NCBI GenBank assembly: GCA_030045935.1 | Contig: JASIEN010000247.1 | Location: 1 to 6,925, forward strand | Origin: Candidatus Sulfotelmatobacter sp. | GTDB taxonomy: Bacteria; Acidobacteriota; Terriglobia; Terriglobales; Acidobacteriaceae | Reading direction: 5' to 3' | DNA: 6,925 bases | In this document: positions 5,298 through 6,925 of the stretch, in pieces | Layout: the number at the start of each line of letters is the position of its first letter | Position numbering within the stretch: position 1 is the first letter of the stretch | The notes under the pieces: generated by a model | Database searches by the model: none | Seen by the model: the letters and a program-made list of their open reading frames with translations, nothing else | Told to the model about the DNA's origin: nothing | Program-made: the position numbers and the translations under genes

Positions 5298-6449
5298 TTA
5301 CACCTGTTCCCTCGCCTCCGTCAGCGACACCTTAATATCCAATTTTTTCTTGTTGCGGTAAATCGTAACTTTCACCGTGTCGCCGGCGCGGTGGTCATTC
5401 ATGATCTGCGAGAGATCGTTTTCGTCCTCAATTTTTTGGTCGTCGATGGCGATAATCAAATCCCCGCCCAGCATGATCGGCGTATTACCCAGATATGCCC
5501 GCTCATGCCCGCCCCGCAGTCCGGCCTGATCGGCCGCACTTCCCGGGACAACCTGAACGACCAGCAATCCATAGTCGGCGGGCAATCCCATTTCGTCGGC
5601 CAGTTCGGGACTGATCGGAATCGTTCGCACTCCCAGCGCCGGCCGCCGCACCCGTCCCAGCGTCACCAGATCGTTAAGCACAGCCTTCGCGGTATTAATT
5701 GGAATTGCAAAGCCGATACCCGCGTTCTGATTCACGCTCGAAAGAATCATCGTGTTGATGCCGATCACTTCGCCGTGCCAGTTCATCAGCGGCCCGCCAG
5801 AGTTGCCGGGGTTAATCGCCGCATCCGTCTGAATCGCCTCGTCAATGGTCGCGCCATTCGGCTCGCGCACGGGACGTATCGAACTCACGATGCCGCGCGT
5901 CATCGTTCCTGCCAATCCGAACGGATTGCCGATGGCATACACCTTCTGCCCCACCTGCAAATGCGAGGAATCGCCCATCACAGCCGGAACCAGATCGGTC
6001 GCCTTGATCTGAATTACCGCCAAGTCGTGGGCCTGGTCAGTCCCAATGATCGTCGCTTTGTACTTCTTGCGATTATGTAGCGTCACCTCGACCTGCCGCG
6101 CGTCGGCGATAACGTGGTAGTTGGTAAGAATGTGGCCTTCTTTATCGATAATGAACCCGGAGCCTTGCCCTTCCTGCGGCACCAGCCCGTAGAAGAAGTC
6201 GAAGGTCATGGCGCGCGAGGTAACGTTTACCACCGAGGGAATATTCTTGCGGTAGACGAGAATGTTGTTCTGCTCTTCGCTGTCCAGCGGTTCGCCGCCC
6301 GCGGCTTCGGTAATCTCCACTTGCGCCGGACGAGTAATCCAATTGACCGGATTGACTCCATCGAACTTGCCATTCGAACGCCTCGTCGTGAAATAAAAGA
6401 ACGCCCCAGCCAACAGCAACGCCAGCACAGCAGGTCGTATGACTTTCAT
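5298..6449 (-). CDS. HtrA/Deg-family trypsin-like serine protease, membrane-anchored, single PDZ domain
   Basis: A 383-residue envelope protease that probably degrades or senses misfolded proteins in the periplasm. One hydrophobic segment at residues 6-20 follows MKVIR and has no clear cleavage site, so it may be a signal anchor. The protease domain covers about 60-265 with an intact triad: His112 (ILTNYHVIADA), Asp142 (QAHDLAVIQI) and Ser217 (INPGNSGGPL); IGNPFGL is at 173-179. A single PDZ domain covers about 268-375, from PALGVRTIPIS through GLLVVQVVPGSAADQAGL and MLGGDLIIAIDDQ to VKVTIYRNKKKL. The length and single PDZ resemble DegS (355 residues), but no rseA or sigma-E gene is in view, so a DegS role is not claimed. 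The start is supported by GAGG 10 nt upstream of the ATG. The gene is convergent with the aldo/keto reductase and divergent from the partial secreted-protein gene at 6824. Confidence 0.93.
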   Translation of the reverse strand: MKVIRPAVLALLLAGAFFYFTTRRSNGKFDGVNPVNWITRPAQVEITEAAGGEPLDSEEQNNILVYRKNIPSVVNVTSRAMTFDFFYGLVPQEGQGSGFIIDKEGHILTNYHVIADARQVEVTLHNRKKYKATIIGTDQAHDLAVIQIKATDLVPAVMGDSSHLQVGQKVYAIGNPFGLAGTMTRGIVSSIRPVREPNGATIDEAIQTDAAINPGNSGGPLMNWHGEVIGINTMILSSVNQNAGIGFAIPINTAKAVLNDLVTLGRVRRPALGVRTIPISPELADEMGLPADYGLLVVQVVPGSAADQAGLRGGHERAYLGNTPIMLGGDLIIAIDDQKIEDENDLSQIMNDHRAGDTVKVTIYRNKKKLDIKVSLTEAREQV

Positions 6450-6570
6450 AGGAGGACACCTCAGGCCTTCCCGTTTCGCAAACGTGCAGAAATTGGCCTG
6501 TTAAGTTCTACGTTTGATTGTAAACAATGTTCCGCGTATTCGGAGGTTCATCCTGCGTCATGAGGTGTGG

Positions 6571-6590
6571 CGCGGGCACCCCTGCCCGCG
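6571..6590. repeat. Perfect GC hairpin CGCGGGCA-CCCC-TGCCCGCG
   Basis: Two 8-nt arms (6571-6578 and 6583-6590) are exact reverse complements around CCCC. TGAG (6561-6564) and CTCA (6593-6596) could add an outer stem. There is no T tract. I recall GGGCACnCCTGCCC-type palindromes as common intergenic repeats in acidobacterial genomes, which would make this a dispersed element rather than a dedicated terminator. It lies in the leader or promoter region between two divergent genes. Confidence 0.6.
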
Positions 6591-6610
6591 GACTCATCGG
6601 TTTACGCAGC

Positions 6611-6648
6611 TCATTCCGAACCAGAGCGCAAGCCCCGGTGAGGAACCT
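6611..6648 (+). repeat. Degenerate dispersed repeat unit, type A
   Basis: TCATTCCGAA at 6611-6620 is identical to 5120-5129, and GAGGAACCT at 6640-6648 differs by one base from GAGGAATCT at 5187-5195. The 38-nt length is close to that of the type B unit at 3948-3986. A partial type B start (TCATCCTG at 6548-6555) lies 55 nt upstream. This is a further copy of the repeat family in the window and is also intergenic. Confidence 0.5.
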
Positions 6649-6738
6649 GCTGTGGTGCCGACACCTCAATCCTGTGACTACGCAAGCTGCGATCGCCAAG
6701 CAACCCCGACCGCCTTCGACGCGTTCATACCTCCTTCA

Positions 6739-6749
6739 TATATAACAAT
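6739..6749 (+). promoter_or_regulatory. Possible -10 region for the secreted-protein gene
   Basis: TATATAACAAT at 6739-6749 is an AT-rich island in GC-rich surroundings, 75-85 nt before the ATG at 6824. It contains TATATA and TATAAC, both close to the -10 consensus. No good -35 stands 16-18 nt upstream (TTCGAC at 6715-6720 is the nearest), so the call rests on the -10 alone. Confidence 0.3.
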
Positions 6750-6823
6750 GTATTGGCGCGTGGGCGTTGTAGTTGCGTTGCACTCCGGCGCGCGCGTCTT
6801 ATTTCCAGAACGGAGATCGATGA

Positions 6824-6925
6824 ATGGTTCGTTTTGCGTTAGCTGCGGTTATCCTGGCTGTGCTGATCACTCCGACGTTCGCGCAGCAACCCGAAGCTCA
6901 GCCCGAGACGCCAAAGGTGCAGGCG
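6824..6925 (+). CDS. N-terminus of a secreted protein of unknown function (cut by window edge)
   Basis: The 34 visible codons begin MVRFALAAVILAVLITPTFA and continue QQPEAQPETPKVQA. This is a typical Sec signal peptide: one Arg near the start, a hydrophobic core at residues 4-16, and a probable signal peptidase I site after TFA at residue 20, followed by a Pro/Gln/Glu-rich linker. The mature protein would be periplasmic, outer-membrane-linked or secreted; there is no lipobox cysteine. The start at 6824 is preferred over the overlapping ATG at 6820 because it is 8 nt after GGAG (6812-6815) and because the other frame gives no signal peptide. The gene is divergent from the HtrA-type protease. 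Nothing in the visible part identifies its function. Confidence 0.75.
   Translation, partial: MVRFALAAVILAVLITPTFAQQPEAQPETPKVQA

Larger units (their letters stand above)
6450..6823. other. Divergent intergenic region without a convincing gene; repeat remnants and regulatory sequence
   Basis: This 374-nt stretch separates the protease gene from the secreted-protein gene. Next to the protease lies an AT-richer segment (6497-6530) suitable for its promoter, though no good -35/-10 pair was found. The middle (6546-6648) carries a TCATCCTG fragment, a strong hairpin and a degenerate type A repeat unit, listed separately. The right part (6735-6755) is AT-rich. Short open frames on both strands translate mainly the repeats and have neither ribosome-binding sites nor recognisable protein features. 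No tRNA-like or other structured RNA was identified by eye. Confidence 0.6.

Noticed and set aside
4669..5298. 209-codon minus-strand frame whose ATG overlaps the protease stop codon (TAATG)
   Set aside because: The overlap looks like translational coupling, but the frame translates the repeat element first and then runs antisense through the aldo/keto reductase; no protein-like features were seen.
5274..6080. 268-codon plus-strand open frame opposite the protease gene
   Set aside because: It mirrors the codon pattern of the protease on the other strand, is rich in His/Arg/Asn with no recognisable domain, and starts inside the convergent intergenic region.
6527..6745. 72-codon plus-strand and 63-codon minus-strand (6699-6508) frames in the divergent gap
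   Set aside because: Both mostly translate the GC hairpin and repeat units, lack ribosome-binding sites and show no protein features.
6820..6925. Alternative reading frame from the ATG at 6820
   Set aside because: It gives a Cys/Ser/Arg-rich sequence with no signal peptide, while the frame from 6824 gives a clean signal peptide with better Shine-Dalgarno spacing.

Overview
The window looks like ordinary chromosomal DNA from a Gram-negative bacterium, most likely an acidobacterium. Two things suggest this: exported or periplasmic enzymes with clear signal or anchor segments, and intergenic repeats of the type GTCATCCTGAGC...AGCGAAGGATCT, GTCATTCCGA...GAGGAATCT, AATTGGGTAATTGGG and CGCGGGCA-CCCC-TGCCCGCG. 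I remember such repeats as abundant in Acidobacteriota genomes, but no search was possible, so the lineage is an inference.

Layout from left to right. (1) 1-3407 holds three genes on the minus strand, transcribed right to left: ggt (gamma-glutamyltransferase, 3407-1659), a xylose-isomerase-like TIM-barrel gene (1642-821) starting 16 nt after the ggt stop, and, after a 92-nt gap filled by an AT-rich inverted repeat, asnS (asparaginyl-tRNA synthetase, 728-1), which runs off the left edge. (2) 3537-3929 is a minus-strand MmcQ/YjbR-family gene with a very basic C-terminal tail. (3) 3930-4131 is a divergent intergenic region with a repeat unit and a strong GC hairpin. (4) 4132-5100 is an aldo/keto reductase on the plus strand. 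(5) 5101-5297 is a convergent intergenic region filled by a nested palindromic repeat element. (6) 5298-6449 is a minus-strand membrane-anchored HtrA/Deg serine protease with one PDZ domain. (7) 6450-6823 is a 374-nt divergent gap with degenerate repeat units, a hairpin and no convincing gene. (8) 6824-6925 is the first 34 codons of a plus-strand secreted protein, cut by the right edge.

The genes do not form one obvious pathway. ggt and the TIM-barrel gene are probably co-transcribed; the others look like single housekeeping or stress genes. The most unusual content is between the genes: at least four units of two related repeat types, two of them in mirrored orientation around the aldo/keto reductase. 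I found no CRISPR array, tRNA or rRNA, transposase, phage gene or toxin-antitoxin pair, and no convincing new defence or biosynthetic system.
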